A stretch of DNA of 64,000 nucleotides from Rutidosis leptorrhynchoides (Eukaryota > Streptophyta > Magnoliopsida > Asterales > Asteraceae). A model generated the notes under the pieces. It was not told the origin of the DNA. It ran no database searches and saw only the letters and a program-made list of their open reading frames with translations. Positions 63,704 through 64,000 of this stretch are shown one piece after another (the first letter of the stretch is position 1; each line of letters opens with the position of its first letter). Both the position numbers and the translations under genes were made by a program. The DNA is taken from contig NC_092337.1 of assembly GCF_046630445.1 (NCBI RefSeq), forward strand, positions 363,326,001-363,390,000, in the 5' to 3' direction.

Positions 63704-64000
63704 TCATAAGAGCACCAGGAGTCGATGGTTTTTTTCAGCGTTTTCACAATTTAACGGTGTGGACGGTGGGCTCCCCGACACCCCGCCGGCGTCGCCTCCC
63801 ACCGTTAGCCAGGTAACGTTGAGTTTGCCGTTTTCTTGAATTTTTTTTTTTTTTGTTTTCTTTGTTTTCGTTTCCTTTTTCCTTCTTTTTTTCGTTTTTT
63901 CACAGCCGTTTAATTTCACCATTGTTGCTGTAGATTTTAGGGAAGAGCTTTAGGGAAGATGTAGTAGAAAGAGAAGGAAGAAAAAAAAACGAGGCTGCTG
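63704..64000. other. Possible start of another transposon, cut by the window
   Basis: A TAAGAGCACCAGGAGT string at about 63707 resembles ends of plant DNA elements. No second end is in the window. The rest is pyrimidine-rich without a gene. Confidence 0.2.

Overview
The window is plant nuclear DNA, most likely from a eudicot and possibly Asteraceae (that guess rests only on my recollection of similar retroelement proteins). It is AT-rich and dominated by LTR retrotransposons of several plant-specific lineages. The only host-type genes are decayed minus-strand copies of an F-box/DUF295 (KIB1-4-like) family, plus one small unrecognised remnant. I see no bacterial features, CRISPR arrays, rRNA or tRNA genes.

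Layout. 1-5385: 3' end of a broken Tekay-type chromovirus (Ty3/gypsy) and its truncated 3' LTR, joined to a second, CRM-like chromovirus integrase remnant (5440-6290). 6812-9831: tandemly duplicated F-box/DUF295 fragments. 9832-23632: a nearly intact 13.8-kb Ty1/copia sirevirus (480-bp LTRs, TSD ATAAC) with gag, pol and a third envelope-position ORF, inserted in the coding exon of F-box copy B (remainder at 23633-24364). 25326-26570: Mutator-like (MULE) transposase N-terminus. 26575-28880: F-box copy C, split by a 1365-bp solo LTR (TSD GCCTG). 29738-29992: F-box copy D. 30134-33488: non-autonomous DNA elements (a long-TIR element and a MITE with 9-bp TSD) and a SINE with poly(A) and TSD.

33789-62681 is a three-level nest, all on the minus strand. 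A Tat-lineage Ty3/gypsy element (TSD GTAAT) carries in its 3' LTR an 18.5-kb Tekay-like insertion (34006-52477, TSD CAAAA). That insertion carries in its own 3' LTR a nearly complete Tekay chromovirus (34980-46321, TSD TGACC). The intact second LTR of each host element serves as the empty-site control, so every boundary can be checked inside the window. After removal of its inserts the middle element has only a 2.1-kb degenerate interior between near-identical LTRs, as expected of a non-autonomous passenger.

Most unusual. (1) The Tat element has three short GT-AG introns (64, 71 and 69 nt) in its sense pol gene, and a spliced antisense gene of about 632 codons (introns 73 and 69 nt) with its own TATA box. 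(2) The sirevirus repeats a CGACCGAC/T motif about 35 times, only in its LTRs, gag leader and ORF3 leader. Arrays lie just upstream of both the LTR TATA-like box and an internal TATA box before ORF3, and the ORF3 leader looks spliced. Together these suggest a separately transcribed ORF3 module.
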